From: JAJCZZ01 sp964569085
GTDB taxonomy: Bacteria > Gemmatimonadota > Gemmatimonadetes > Longimicrobiales > Gaopeijiaceae
Direction: 5' to 3'
Length of the DNA: 64,000 nt
Assembly: GCA_964569085.1 (NCBI GenBank)
Contig: CAZMTA010000018.1
Span: 20,435-84,434 of the forward strand
Of the stretch, positions 25,418-34,066 are shown piece by piece. Position 1 is the stretch's first letter. Each line of letters starts with the position of its first letter. Position numbers and translations under genes: made by a program. The notes beneath the pieces are model-generated. The model was not told the DNA's origin. It was given only the letters and a program-made list of their open reading frames with translations, and made no database searches.

Positions 25418-26692
25418 TCAGGCGCGCTCCAGCACCATGGCGAAGCCCAGCCCGCCGGCGGCGCAGACCGTCACCAGCCCCAGCTCGGCGTCGCGCCGCT
25501 TCATCTCGTTGGCCAGGGAGAGCGTGACCCGTCCCCCGGTGGCCGCGAAGGGGTGGCCGATGGCGATGGAGCCGCCCATGACGTTGATGCGCTCCGGGTC
25601 CGGGTGCCCCACGGCGGAGGCGCGGCCCAGCTTCTCCCGGGCGAACTCGTCGGAGGCCAGCGCCTGGAGGTTGGAGAGGACCTGGGCCGCGAAGGCCTCG
25701 TGCATCTCCATGAGGTCGATGTCGTCCATGGTCAGGCCGGCCCGGTCCAGCGCCAGCGGCGCCGCGAAGGCCGGTCCCTGCAGGAGCTGCCACCCCGGGT
25801 CCACCGCGGTCCAGGCCCAGGAGCGCACCCGGACCAGCGGCTCGACGCCCTCGGCGCGGGCCCGGTCCTCGTGCATGAGGACCAGCGCGGAGGCCCCGTC
25901 GGTCAGGGGGGAGGAGTTCCCCGCCGTCAGGCTCCCGTGCTTCCGGTCGAAGACGGGGCGCAGCGAGGCCAGCTTCTCCAGGCTCGTGTCCTCCCGGATG
26001 CCGTTGTCCCGGGTGGCCACCTCGTCGTAGTCCGGCGGGAGGTAGACCGGCGCGATCTCCTCCTGGATCCGTCCGTCCGCCACCGCCGCCGCGGCCAGGT
26101 GGTGGGAGCGCGCGGCCCACTCGTCCTGGGCCTGGCGGCTGATGCCGTTCATCTTGGCCATGCGCTCCGTGGCCTCGCCCATGGTCTCGCCGGTGGTGGG
26201 CTCGGCGATGGCGGGCGTGACCGGGACCAGCTCCTTGGGGCGGACGCCCTTGAAGGCGCCGATGCGCTGGCCCAGCGTCTTCCCCTTGGAGGCCTTCACC
26301 AGCCTCTTGGAGAGCGATTCGCTGGCCAGGATGGGGACGTGGGAGAGGGACTCGGCGCCGCCCGCCAGGACCACCTCCGCCTGCCCCGTCTCGATGAGCT
26401 CGGTGGCGTCGGTGACGGCCTGGTTCGAGGACGCGCAGGCCCGGGACACGGTCCACGCCGGGACCTGGGGCGGGAGGATGGCCAGCCCCACCTCCCTGGC
26501 GATGTTCGGCGCCTGGACGTCGTGGACGACGGTGCCGTAGACGAGCTGGTCCACGGCCTCGCCGGGGAGCCCGGAGCGTGCCAGCGCCTCCCGGGATGCC
26601 GCCTTGCCCAGCTCCACCGCCGTGAGGTCCGCGAATCCGGTCCCGGCCTTGAGGAAGGGGGTGCGGCATCCGGCGACGAGGACGGTCTTCAT
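25418..26692 (-). CDS. acetyl-CoA acyltransferase (thiolase, FadI-like)
   Basis: The 424-residue thiolase carries out the last step of beta-oxidation (3-ketoacyl-CoA thiolysis) or acetoacetyl-CoA formation. Catalytic residues are all seen: Cys in SRACASSNQA, His in EMHEAFA, the GHPFAATGGR loop, and the C-terminal CAAGGLG. The length and the loop PTTGETMGEATERMAKMNG match FadI. It is cytosolic. No fadJ-like partner is in the window. GGAG lies upstream of ATG 26692. Confidence 0.92.
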   Translation of the reverse strand: MKTVLVAGCRTPFLKAGTGFADLTAVELGKAASREALARSGLPGEAVDQLVYGTVVHDVQAPNIAREVGLAILPPQVPAWTVSRACASSNQAVTDATELIETGQAEVVLAGGAESLSHVPILASESLSKRLVKASKGKTLGQRIGAFKGVRPKELVPVTPAIAEPTTGETMGEATERMAKMNGISRQAQDEWAARSHHLAAAAVADGRIQEEIAPVYLPPDYDEVATRDNGIREDTSLEKLASLRPVFDRKHGSLTAGNSSPLTDGASALVLMHEDRARAEGVEPLVRVRSWAWTAVDPGWQLLQGPAFAAPLALDRAGLTMDDIDLMEMHEAFAAQVLSNLQALASDEFAREKLGRASAVGHPDPERINVMGGSIAIGHPFAATGGRVTLSLANEMKRRDAELGLVTVCAAGGLGFAMVLERA

Positions 26693-26889
26693 GGGCGGGC
26701 TCCGGGAAGGAGGCTGGCGATACGCGCGGGTTCCAGTACCCCGGGAGCCAGGATCGTGCCGGAGGGCGGGCGAGGGCGCGGTCCGGCCCGCGCCCGTCCG
26801 GTCATTCCGGCCCCCGGCTCCCGTATGGAGATGGCAGTGGGGACCGGGCGGGCCGTCCCCGCACCCATTGCCGCTGCAGGAGGAGGACC

Positions 26890-27294
26890 ATGACGCTCCG
26901 ATCCCTTCTCGCCACCGGGACGGTGGCCGTCGTGGTGGGCTGCGCCGCCGCGGCGTCGCCCGAGGTGCTCGTGGTCCCGGCCGGCCCCGACGCCCTGAGG
27001 TGCGGGGCTCGGGCCGTGGAGGGTCTGGGGTACGAGACCCGGCGGGTGGCGCCCGGCGTGGTGGAGGGCAACCAGGTGATTCCCGGCGTCCCCGGGGCCG
27101 CGGACCGGCACGTCGTCGAGCTGACGGTGGACGGGGACCCGCCGCGTCTGGTGGCGACGGTGAGCCGCTGGAGGTACGAGCCCTCCGAGCACACCCTGCC
27201 CATCCGGAGGCAGGCGGTCACCCGGGCTCGGCCGGAGCCGGGGGAGGTGGAGGCCGTCCGGGCGGCGGTGGAGGAGTGCCGCCCCGACGCCTGA
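26890..27294 (+). CDS. small lipoprotein-like hypothetical protein
   Basis: The 134-residue protein starts behind an ideal AGGAGGA. It has a short hydrophobic signal and a possible lipobox (VVGCAA, Cys18), then a compact alpha/beta domain with two further cysteines (LRCGAR and EECRPDA) that could form a disulfide. No known family is recognised. It is transcribed alone, with a strong hairpin downstream. Confidence 0.7.
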   Translation: MTLRSLLATGTVAVVVGCAAAASPEVLVVPAGPDALRCGARAVEGLGYETRRVAPGVVEGNQVIPGVPGAADRHVVELTVDGDPPRLVATVSRWRYEPSEHTLPIRRQAVTRARPEPGEVEAVRAAVEECRPDA

Positions 27295-27301
27295 AGCGCG
27301 A

Positions 27302-27337
27302 CCGGACCGGCCGGGACGCGCGCCCCGGCCGGTCCGG
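27302..27337. terminator. 14-bp stem between convergent genes
   Basis: Arms 27302-27315 and 27324-27337 are perfectly complementary with an 8-nt loop. It separates the small lipoprotein gene from the ZU5-like lipoprotein gene. Confidence 0.7.
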
Positions 27338-27345
27338 CCTCCGCA

Positions 27346-28668
27346 TCAGCTCCCCGTGACGGAGAGCGTGTAGCTGCCCTGCTGGTACCGCCACTCCCCG
27401 TCCAGGCCTCCGGAGACGCCCAGGACCACGTAGCGCGTGCGGTCCGAGGTCCACGAGACCCGGTTCGTCGGGCTGGACGGGTTGGACGGCTGGACGACGT
27501 TCCCGCCCCCGATGAAGAGGGTCGGGTACGGAGCGAAGGCGGCGTCCCCGCCCGTCTTGGCCACGTCCACGGTGTAGGTCGTGCCGGCGAAGGCCTTGAA
27601 GACGTAGTACTCCTCCAGCACGTCCTTGCCCCGCGCCTCCTCGGCGCCCGGGGCCGGGAACTGGATCTCCACCAGGCAGTCCGCGGCGTCCGTCAGGGAC
27701 TGGGGTCCGGAGAAGGGAGGCACCAGCCCCACGCCGCCGCACCCGGCGTCGTTGTCCGTCCCGCCCAGCTCGAGGGCCCAGGAGTAGGCGCCCCCGCTGG
27801 CCTGGTCGTCCCGTCCCATCCAGACGCGGTAGTCGCCGGCGGGCAGGAAGGAGCGGAAGTCCACGGAGCCGGCCTCCCGGTCGTAGGTCAGCACCGTGCC
27901 GGTGCCGGGCCCGTCGGTCGGGGTGGTCACCCCGGCGATGACCGGGGCGTCGCCGCCGTCCACGTGCAGGCGGAGCGCCCCGGGCTGGGACAGGCTGACC
28001 TCGTACACGTCCTGCCGGACCCCGGGCGCCTCCGCGGACGCCTGGTACAGGCACGACTGGGCGTCCCACGCCGAGGAGCCGGAGCGGCTCGTCCCGGGGG
28101 AGAAGGGCGCCAGGACCGAGGGCCAGCACGGATCGGCCACCACGCCGTAGGCGCTGAAGCTGGAGATGGGCGCCGTGACACGGCCGCTCGCGTCCACCGT
28201 GACCTCCACGGGGAGGGGCTCCCAGGTGCCGCCGATCAGCTTGGCCACCCGGGCCGACCGGGGGTCGCGGGAGCCGGGGAGCCCCGCGGGGTCGAACTCC
28301 AGGGTGAGGCCCACCGGCTCGGCGAACTGGATCCCGTCGGGCCCGAATTCGTAGGAGGTCCCACCGGCCAGCGTCCGGTCGGCCGGCGGCGACGCCATCG
28401 CCTCCACGGTGATCTCCGTGTTCCCGGAGACCGCGCCCGGCGGGAAGGAGAGCTTCACCTTCCCGTCGGTGGTCTGGAGCGTCCCGCCCGTGGGGGAGAC
28501 GGTGCCCACCACGGCGGGGTCGACGGGCTCGGGGGCGGTGCCGTCGTCGCCGCCGCAGGCGCCGAGGAGGGCCGCGCCGAGAAGGGCCGCGCCGAGAAGG
28601 GTGGAGGCGGAGCGGGGACGCACGGGGGTCCGGGCGTGCCCACCGGAGTGACGCGAAGTCTGGCTCAT
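27346..28668 (-). CDS. lipoprotein with ZU5-like domain
   Basis: The 440-residue lipoprotein (lipobox LGACGG) has a signal region built from repeated LLGAA units. The N-terminal domain (about 55-165) looks like ZU5: GTVSPTGGTLQTTDGKVKLS, then FPPGAVSGNTEITVEA. The C-terminal half has repeated beta-sandwich stretches (QPGALRLHVDGG and TTYTVDVAKTGG) typical of exported adhesion or sugar-binding proteins. It contains a few cysteine pairs. Function unknown; likely exposed at the cell surface. A longer frame to 29145 is a shadow of the divergent amidohydrolase gene. Confidence 0.8.
   Translation of the reverse strand: MSQTSRHSGGHARTPVRPRSASTLLGAALLGAALLGACGGDDGTAPEPVDPAVVGTVSPTGGTLQTTDGKVKLSFPPGAVSGNTEITVEAMASPPADRTLAGGTSYEFGPDGIQFAEPVGLTLEFDPAGLPGSRDPRSARVAKLIGGTWEPLPVEVTVDASGRVTAPISSFSAYGVVADPCWPSVLAPFSPGTSRSGSSAWDAQSCLYQASAEAPGVRQDVYEVSLSQPGALRLHVDGGDAPVIAGVTTPTDGPGTGTVLTYDREAGSVDFRSFLPAGDYRVWMGRDDQASGGAYSWALELGGTDNDAGCGGVGLVPPFSGPQSLTDAADCLVEIQFPAPGAEEARGKDVLEEYYVFKAFAGTTYTVDVAKTGGDAAFAPYPTLFIGGGNVVQPSNPSSPTNRVSWTSDRTRYVVLGVSGGLDGEWRYQQGSYTLSVTGS
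28571..28600. repeat. two tandem 15-bp units in signal sequence
   Basis: The unit gccgcgccgagaagg is repeated exactly twice, with a diverged copy just before. It codes for LLGAA-type units in the hydrophobic core of the lipoprotein signal and could change in number by slippage. Confidence 0.6.
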
Positions 28669-28753
28669 GGCGGGTCGGGGGGAGGGGTCGGGGCCCGGAG
28701 ATCGGGGTGCCGAAATGGCGACGCCAACGCTACATGGTGGCCGGGTGGGACGG

Positions 28754-28800
28754 CAAGATACCCCCGCCCGTCGTCCAGGGCCGGCCGCCCCCGTACATTG
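28754..28800. promoter_or_regulatory. possible divergent promoter elements TATCTTG (-) and TACATTG (+)
   Basis: In the gap between the divergent ZU5-like and amidohydrolase genes, TATCTTG occurs on the minus strand (28754-28760) and TACATTG on the plus strand (28794-28800). The latter is 34 nt before the amidohydrolase ATG. Both fit the TAnnTTG pattern discussed in findings. Confidence 0.35.
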
Positions 28801-28834
28801 TCCGCCGTCCTGTCCGCCCCCTCCGGAGCGCCTC

Positions 28835-30298
28835 ATGTCCGTCCTTCCCCGCCCCGTCTTCCGCGGCGCCGTCGCCGTGGCCCTCCTGGTCGCATCCTCG
28901 GCCTGGTCTCCCCTCGCCGGCCAGTCCCTCGACGAGCTCTCGGAGGCGGTCCGGGCCCTGACCGCCAGCGACGCGACGCACTTCGTGATCCAGAACGTCG
29001 TTCTGATCGACGGCACCGGCGAGGCGGCGCGGCGCGGGGCCGCCGTGGAGGTCCGGGACGGCCGGATCGTGGCCGTGGGGTCGGTCTCCGAGGTGGGCAC
29101 CCCCGCCGGGGCCGAGGTGGTGGACGGCGGCGGCCACACCCTCATCCCCGGGCTGGTGATGCTCCACGAGCATCTCTTCTACCCCTCGGGCCGCGACGCC
29201 CGGGGCGCCCGCTACAACACCCACGAGCTCTCCTTTCCGCCCCTCTACCTGGCGGGAGGGGTCACGACCATGCGCACCGGGGGGAGCGTCGATCCCTACA
29301 CCGACCTCGGCGTGCGGGACGACATCGAGGCGGGGCGGATCCCCGGGCCCCACATGGACGTGACCGCCCCGTATCTGGAGGGCCCCGGGGGGTTCATCCG
29401 GGCGTTCCCGGACCTGGCCACGCCCCAGGAGGCCCGGGACCACGTCAACTTCTGGATGGACCGGGGAGCGACCTCGTTCAAGGCGTACAACCTCATCACC
29501 CGGGAGGTGCTCGGCGCCGCCATCGAGGCCGCCCACGCCCGGGGGGCCAAGGTCACCGGGCACCTCTGCTCGATCACGTACCGCGAGGCCGCCGACCTGG
29601 GCATCGACAACCTGGAGCACGGCTTCTTCGCGGCCACCGACTGGGTCGAGGGGAAGGAGCCGGACCAGTGCGTGGGGGCCGGCGCGCGCCACTACATGGG
29701 GGTGGATCCCGAGAGCCGGGCGTTCCTGGACGTGGTGGACCACCTGGTGGAGCGGGGAGTGGCGGTCACCTCCACGCTCAACGTGGTGGAGCGGAGCGCT
29801 CCGGGCCGTCCGCCGCCGCCGGCCGGGGCCCGCGCCGTCATCCTCCCGGAGCTCCGGGCCCGGGTCATGGAGGCCGTGGCGCTGGGCGCCACCGGGCAGC
29901 GGAATCCCGAGGGCTACGTCCGCCATCTCATGGACATGGAGAAGGCGTTCTACGACCGGGGCGGCCTCCTGGTGGCGGGGACCGATCCCACCGGCGCCGG
30001 CGACGTGGTGCCGGGGTGGGCGAACCAGCGGAGCGTGCAGCTCTTCGTGGAGATGGGGCTCACTCCGGAGGAGGCCGTGGAGGTGGTGACCCGCAACGGG
30101 GCGGTCTATCTGGAGCGGGAGGACGAGATCGGCACGGTCGAGGTGGGCAAGCGGGCGGACCTGGTCCTCATGGAGGGGGACCTCACCCGGGACCCCGAGG
30201 CGATCCGCCGCATGACGCTGGTCTTCAAGGACGGCGTGGCGTACGACTCCCGGGCGCTCTTCGCCTCGGTCGAGCCCGGCTGGGTGGGCGTCCGGTGA
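28835..30298 (+). CDS. secreted amidohydrolase (imidazolonepropionase/prolidase-like)
   Basis: The 487-residue protein has a signal peptide (cleavage near SPLAGQS). The amidohydrolase fold follows: strand VIQNVVLIDGTGEAARRG, metal HxH in MLHEHLFY, and a possible carbamylated Lys in TSFKAYN. Later His motifs are VTGHLCS and NLEHGFF, and the last Asp is in VAGTDPTG. Exported relatives in this phylum are often annotated as Xaa-Pro dipeptidase or imidazolonepropionase-like. The cupin gene starts inside its stop (GTGA). Confidence 0.88.
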   Translation: MSVLPRPVFRGAVAVALLVASSAWSPLAGQSLDELSEAVRALTASDATHFVIQNVVLIDGTGEAARRGAAVEVRDGRIVAVGSVSEVGTPAGAEVVDGGGHTLIPGLVMLHEHLFYPSGRDARGARYNTHELSFPPLYLAGGVTTMRTGGSVDPYTDLGVRDDIEAGRIPGPHMDVTAPYLEGPGGFIRAFPDLATPQEARDHVNFWMDRGATSFKAYNLITREVLGAAIEAAHARGAKVTGHLCSITYREAADLGIDNLEHGFFAATDWVEGKEPDQCVGAGARHYMGVDPESRAFLDVVDHLVERGVAVTSTLNVVERSAPGRPPPPAGARAVILPELRARVMEAVALGATGQRNPEGYVRHLMDMEKAFYDRGGLLVAGTDPTGAGDVVPGWANQRSVQLFVEMGLTPEEAVEVVTRNGAVYLEREDEIGTVEVGKRADLVLMEGDLTRDPEAIRRMTLVFKDGVAYDSRALFASVEPGWVGVR

Positions 30299-30930
30299 GC
30301 GGTCCGGTCACCGCCGACGGCGGAGGCGAGGCCGGGGTGGGCGGGGACCGCTCCGGGGCGGGCCCCCTGGTCCTGACCGACCGCCACACCGGCGAGCGCC
30401 TGGAGCTCCGCCGCCTCTTCGTGGACGGAGAGGAGTGCCTCGAGATCCGGGGCTCGCTCCCCCCTCGGTCCGAGGGGCCGCCGCTCCACGTCCACTACCT
30501 GGAGGACGAGGAGGGGCGCGTGGAGGCGGGGGTGCTCACGGCGCAGGTGGGAGGCGAGGTCGTGCGGGTCGAGGCCGGCGGGACGGCCCGGCTCCCCCGC
30601 GACGTTCCCCACCGGTGGTGGAACGAGGAGGACGAGGAGTTGCGCTTCGTCGGCCTGGCCCGGCCGGTGGTGGACCTGGACCGCTACCTCCAGGCCGCCT
30701 TCGAGGTGGTGAACGCGGGGCCGCCCGGGCGGCCGCCCCTCTTCTGGATCGCCCACGTCATGCACCGACACCGTCGGACCCAGGCCATGCTCCAACTCCC
30801 GTGGATCGTGCGGACGCTCCTGGTGCCGCTCCTGGTGGGGCTCGGCACGGCGCTGGGGAAGTATCGCGGCGCGGAGTGGCCCGGAGCCCCCGGGCGTTGC
30901 CCCGGCGCGCCGCCGGCGGTTCCTTCCTGA
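30295..30930 (+). CDS. cupin domain protein with C-terminal membrane segment
   Basis: The 211-residue protein has a GTG start overlapping the previous stop by 4 bp. The cupin core covers about residues 25-130: GPPLHVHYLEDEEGRVEAGV (metal His) and LPRDVPHRWWNEEDEELRF (second His). After it comes a hydrophobic helix (IVRTLLVPLLVGLGTALG), so it is probably anchored to the inner membrane. Function unknown; coupling suggests it works with the amidohydrolase or is just co-expressed. Confidence 0.78.
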   Translation: MSGPVTADGGGEAGVGGDRSGAGPLVLTDRHTGERLELRRLFVDGEECLEIRGSLPPRSEGPPLHVHYLEDEEGRVEAGVLTAQVGGEVVRVEAGGTARLPRDVPHRWWNEEDEELRFVGLARPVVDLDRYLQAAFEVVNAGPPGRPPLFWIAHVMHRHRRTQAMLQLPWIVRTLLVPLLVGLGTALGKYRGAEWPGAPGRCPGAPPAVPS

Positions 30931-30956
30931 CCCCACCCGCCTCGACCCCGGCCCGC

Positions 30957-31511
30957 ATGCCCTACGATCCCCTCCGCCCCCACGGACCCCGCCCCTCCGA
31001 CGAAGCGCCCGGGGAGGACGCCCCTGGCCCCGACGGCCCCTTCACGCTCTGGGTGGACGCCGACGCGGCTCCCCGGGACGTGAAGGAGATCGTCTTCCGG
31101 GCGGCCAAGCGCCTGGAGCTTCCCGCCGTCCTGGTGGCCAACCAGCGCATGCCCACCCCGGCCAACAACGACTGGGTGCGCTTCGAGTGGGTGACCGGCG
31201 GCCCGGACAAGGCCGACGAGCACATCGTCGAGCACGCCGCCGAGGGGGACGTGGCCGTGACAGCGGACATCCCCCTGGCCGCCGCGCTGGTGGAGAACGG
31301 GGTCCACGTCCTGGATCCCCGGGGCGAGGAGTTCACGAAGGAGAACGTGGGGCAGCGCCTCTCCATCCGGGACTTCATGCAGGACCTCCGGGACACCGGC
31401 GTGGAGACCGGCGGGCCCTCCGCCCGGGGCTCCGGGGACACCCAGGCCTTCGCCGGGGCGCTGGACCGGACGCTGACCCGACTCCTGGGGAAGCATCGGG
31501 GAGGACGGTAA
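30957..31511 (+). CDS. YaiI/YqxD family protein (DUF188)
   Basis: The 184-residue PIN-like protein has family motifs: FTLWVDADAAPRDVKEIVFR, PANNDWVRFEWVTGG (usually VxxGxDAAD), ADEHIVEHA, and VTADIPLAAALVENG. The acidic residues form a nuclease-like site, but no activity is established. It has about 35 extra N-terminal residues compared with the family. It lies 26 bp after the cupin gene. Confidence 0.85.
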   Translation: MPYDPLRPHGPRPSDEAPGEDAPGPDGPFTLWVDADAAPRDVKEIVFRAAKRLELPAVLVANQRMPTPANNDWVRFEWVTGGPDKADEHIVEHAAEGDVAVTADIPLAAALVENGVHVLDPRGEEFTKENVGQRLSIRDFMQDLRDTGVETGGPSARGSGDTQAFAGALDRTLTRLLGKHRGGR

Positions 31512-31531
31512 CGAGGAGACGCCCGGGCGCG

Positions 31532-31537
31532 TATAAT
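31532..31537 (+). promoter_or_regulatory. perfect -10 hexamer TATAAT
   Basis: An exact TATAAT stands alone in G/C-rich sequence. At 17-bp spacing the -35 position (31509-31514) reads taacga, a poor match. It would start transcription near 31544, giving a leader of about 70 nt to the TTG start of the barrel protein gene. The upstream ATG at 31536 overlaps this element and would not be in the mRNA. Confidence 0.5.
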
Positions 31538-31613
31538 GCGCGATCTCGTCGCGGGGTCTGCCGGGGATCCGGCGGCTCTCCCGCGCCCTGCCGCTCCCGC
31601 CCCGGAGCCCCTC

Positions 31614-32975
31614 TTGGCCGTCCGATCTCCCGCCCGCTCCGCTCGACCTCTCCCCCGCCGCGCCCGTTCCCGGGCTCCGGCGCTCCGCTCGCTCCTCCTC
31701 GTGGCCCTCGGGAGCGCGGCACCGGCGGTCCGCGCGGAGCCGGTGGCCGCCCAGGATCCGGCCGCCGAGACGGTGAGCGTGTTCCAGGACTGCCAGACCT
31801 TCGGCTGCGACGACGACTTCTTCCGGCGCGACCTCCCCTTCGTGCGGTGGGTGCGGGACCGGGAGGCGGCCGACGTCCACGTCCTCGTGACCAGCGAGGC
31901 CACCGGGGGCGGGGGTCGCCGCTACCGGGTGGCCTTCCTCGGGCAGGGAGAGTTCGCGGGCGAGGACCTGGAGCTCGAGTACGTATCCGGAGCCGACGCC
32001 ACCAACGACGAGGTCCGTCGGGGTCTGGCCGGCACCCTCCGGTTCGGGGTCCTTCCCTACCTCTGGGGCCGGGACGTGGCGGAGCGGCTCAGCGTGCGGT
32101 ACGAGCCCGCATCTCCGGAGGCCGCCGCGGCCGGCCCCTCCGCCCCGGTGGACGATCCGTGGAACCTCTGGGTCTTCCGGACCGGGCTGAGCGGCTTCTT
32201 CAACGGCGAGTCCAGCACGAGCACCCAGCGCCTCAGCGGCTCCCTGAGCGCCCAGCGGACGACCGAGACGTGGAAGCTCTCGCTGCGGGGCAACGCCAGC
32301 CGTCGGGAATCGGAGTTCACCCTGGAGGACCGGGTGGTGGAGAGCGTGGTGGAGGACTGGACCGTGACCGGCCTCGCGGCCCGGAGCCTGGGCGAGCACT
32401 GGACCGCCGGCGTCCGGACCTCGGCCGGCTCGTCGAGCTTCCGCAACCAGCGGCTGGCGGTGCGCGCCGCCCCGGGCGTGGAGTTCAGCGTCTTCCCCTA
32501 CGACGAGTCGTCCCGCCGGGAGCTGACCTTCCTCTACAGCGTCGGGGCCAACTACTTCGACTACGAGGAGCGGACGATCTTCGAGGAGGTCGAGGAGACC
32601 CGCTTCGACCAGACGCTGACCGCGCAGCTCGACTTCAACCAGCCCTGGGGCGAGGCCCGGATCTTCACCGACGCCTCCCACTACCTCCACGATCTGGACC
32701 TCTGGCGCGCGACGCTGGGAGGGAACCTCGAGATCCGGCTGTTCAAGGGCTTCAGCGTGAACGCCGGCGGCCGGTACTCCTGGATCCGGGACCAGCTCTT
32801 CATACCCCAGGGCGACGCCACCGACGACGAGATCCTGACCCAGCAGCAGCAGCTCGCCACCAACTTCAGCTACTTCATGAGCTTCGGGGTGAGCTACACC
32901 TTCGGGTCGGTCTTCAACAGCGTGGTGAACCCCCGCTTCGGCGGCGGGGGCGGCGGCGGCTTCATCATCTTCTGA
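31614..32975 (+). CDS. outer-membrane beta-barrel-like secreted protein
   Basis: TTG 31614 is preferred because GGAG lies 6 nt before it, while the ATG at 31536 falls inside a TATAAT. The 453-residue protein has a basic n-region and signal peptide (cleaved near AVRAEP). A short domain follows (FQDCQTFGCDDDFFRRD with two Cys, then VHVLVTSEATGGGGRRYRV). The C-terminal 300 residues alternate polar and hydrophobic residues like transmembrane beta strands and end in a Gly-rich run and Phe. Function unknown. Similar proteins are common in this phylum. Confidence 0.75.
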   Translation: MAVRSPARSARPLPRRARSRAPALRSLLLVALGSAAPAVRAEPVAAQDPAAETVSVFQDCQTFGCDDDFFRRDLPFVRWVRDREAADVHVLVTSEATGGGGRRYRVAFLGQGEFAGEDLELEYVSGADATNDEVRRGLAGTLRFGVLPYLWGRDVAERLSVRYEPASPEAAAAGPSAPVDDPWNLWVFRTGLSGFFNGESSTSTQRLSGSLSAQRTTETWKLSLRGNASRRESEFTLEDRVVESVVEDWTVTGLAARSLGEHWTAGVRTSAGSSSFRNQRLAVRAAPGVEFSVFPYDESSRRELTFLYSVGANYFDYEERTIFEEVEETRFDQTLTAQLDFNQPWGEARIFTDASHYLHDLDLWRATLGGNLEIRLFKGFSVNAGGRYSWIRDQLFIPQGDATDDEILTQQQQLATNFSYFMSFGVSYTFGSVFNSVVNPRFGGGGGGGFIIF

Positions 32976-33101
32976 CCAGCCCGGGGCCAGGGCCGCGCGC
33001 CATTGCGCGAGCGTCCCGCGCCCGCTATCGAGAGTAAGCTGCGCTCCGGGTCCGGGGAGGACCGGGGCGCGGACCTCGACCCACCTCCGGGGGAGCCCGC
33101 C

Positions 33102-33968
33102 ATGCCCACCGTGCGCAACCTCTTCGTCGTCCTCGTGGTCCTGGGGACCGTTCCGTCGATCGCCGCCGCGCAGGACGATCCGGTCCCCCTGGAGCTCGTC
33201 GTCCAGCTCCTGGCGCCCCCCGGCGGTCCGGGGCGGACCCCGGAGATCCACGTCGGCCGGCTGCCCGGGAGCCTGGCCGACCTGCCCGTGCCCGGCGGCG
33301 CCCGGATCGTGGGCGGCATGGACGGTCCCCGCGGGACGTCCGCCGTGCTGTGGGTCCCCGGCGACCCGGTGGACGCCCTGGCCCGGGTGGTGCTCCCTCT
33401 GCACGACGCCGGCTTCCGCCAGTTCCAGCCCCGTCCGAGACCGGGCTTCGGATGGCCCGGCCGGGGGGAGAACCGCCCGCTCTGCCGGGACGGCGAGGGC
33501 GTCCAGGTCCTGGCGGGCTGGGCGGTGGAGGGCGCGACGTACGTGCGTCTCGTCCAGCCGCCGGACCCGACGGGGCTCTGCACGGACCGGACGAACCCGG
33601 CCGCGGCCGCCCACTTCGAGGACAGCCCCATCCCCCACCTGGAGCTCCCGGAGGGCGCGATACGGCGGAGCGGCGGGGGAGGTGGAGGCGGGGAGGACTG
33701 GCGGTCCGACGCCACCATGGAGACCCACCTCTCCGCGGCCGAGCTCCTGCGTCACTTCGGGGACCAGCTCGTGGCCGCGGGGTGGGAGGTGGGGGACGAG
33801 GTGGCCGGCGCGTCGGTGGCGGTGGCGAGCTATCGGCTCCGCGGACCCGCCGGACCGGGAGAGGAGGGGGACGTGCCCTGGAGCGGGACGCTCACCCTGG
33901 CCACGGACCTACCCGGCGGCCTGGTGCGGGCGTCGGTGTCGGCGGCACGGGCCCGCGCTCCGCGCTGA
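33102..33968 (+). CDS. secreted hypothetical protein
   Basis: The 288-residue protein starts behind GGGGGAG with a signal peptide cleaved near IAAAQD. It has an N-terminal strand-rich half (LELVVQLLAP, HVGRLPG) and a His-containing tail half with METHLSAAELLRHFGDQLVA, which looks like a small alpha/beta domain, and a Gly8 run before it. One Cys pair (LCRDG and LCTDR) may form a disulfide. Unrecognised; it follows the barrel gene by 126 bp. Confidence 0.7.
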   Translation: MPTVRNLFVVLVVLGTVPSIAAAQDDPVPLELVVQLLAPPGGPGRTPEIHVGRLPGSLADLPVPGGARIVGGMDGPRGTSAVLWVPGDPVDALARVVLPLHDAGFRQFQPRPRPGFGWPGRGENRPLCRDGEGVQVLAGWAVEGATYVRLVQPPDPTGLCTDRTNPAAAAHFEDSPIPHLELPEGAIRRSGGGGGGGEDWRSDATMETHLSAAELLRHFGDQLVAAGWEVGDEVAGASVAVASYRLRGPAGPGEEGDVPWSGTLTLATDLPGGLVRASVSAARARAPR

Positions 33969-34004
33969 GGCGACTCCGGGACCACCACGCCCCCTGAACG
34001 GAAG

Positions 34005-34039
34005 GACGGCCCGTCCGCCGGGATGGCGGACGGGCCGTC
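34005..34039. terminator. 15-bp stem between convergent genes
   Basis: Arms 34005-34019 and 34025-34039 are perfect complements with a 5-nt loop (gggat). It ends the plus-strand gene and the SusC/SusD operon on the minus strand. Confidence 0.75.
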
Positions 34040-34066
34040 GCGTGCCGTGCCGACCCGGGGGTCGGC

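Noticed and set aside
30684..33755. A 1023-codon minus-strand frame across the barrel protein and neighbours
   Set aside because: It covers several real + strand genes with their own motifs and ribosome sites. Its translation has no domain or signal.
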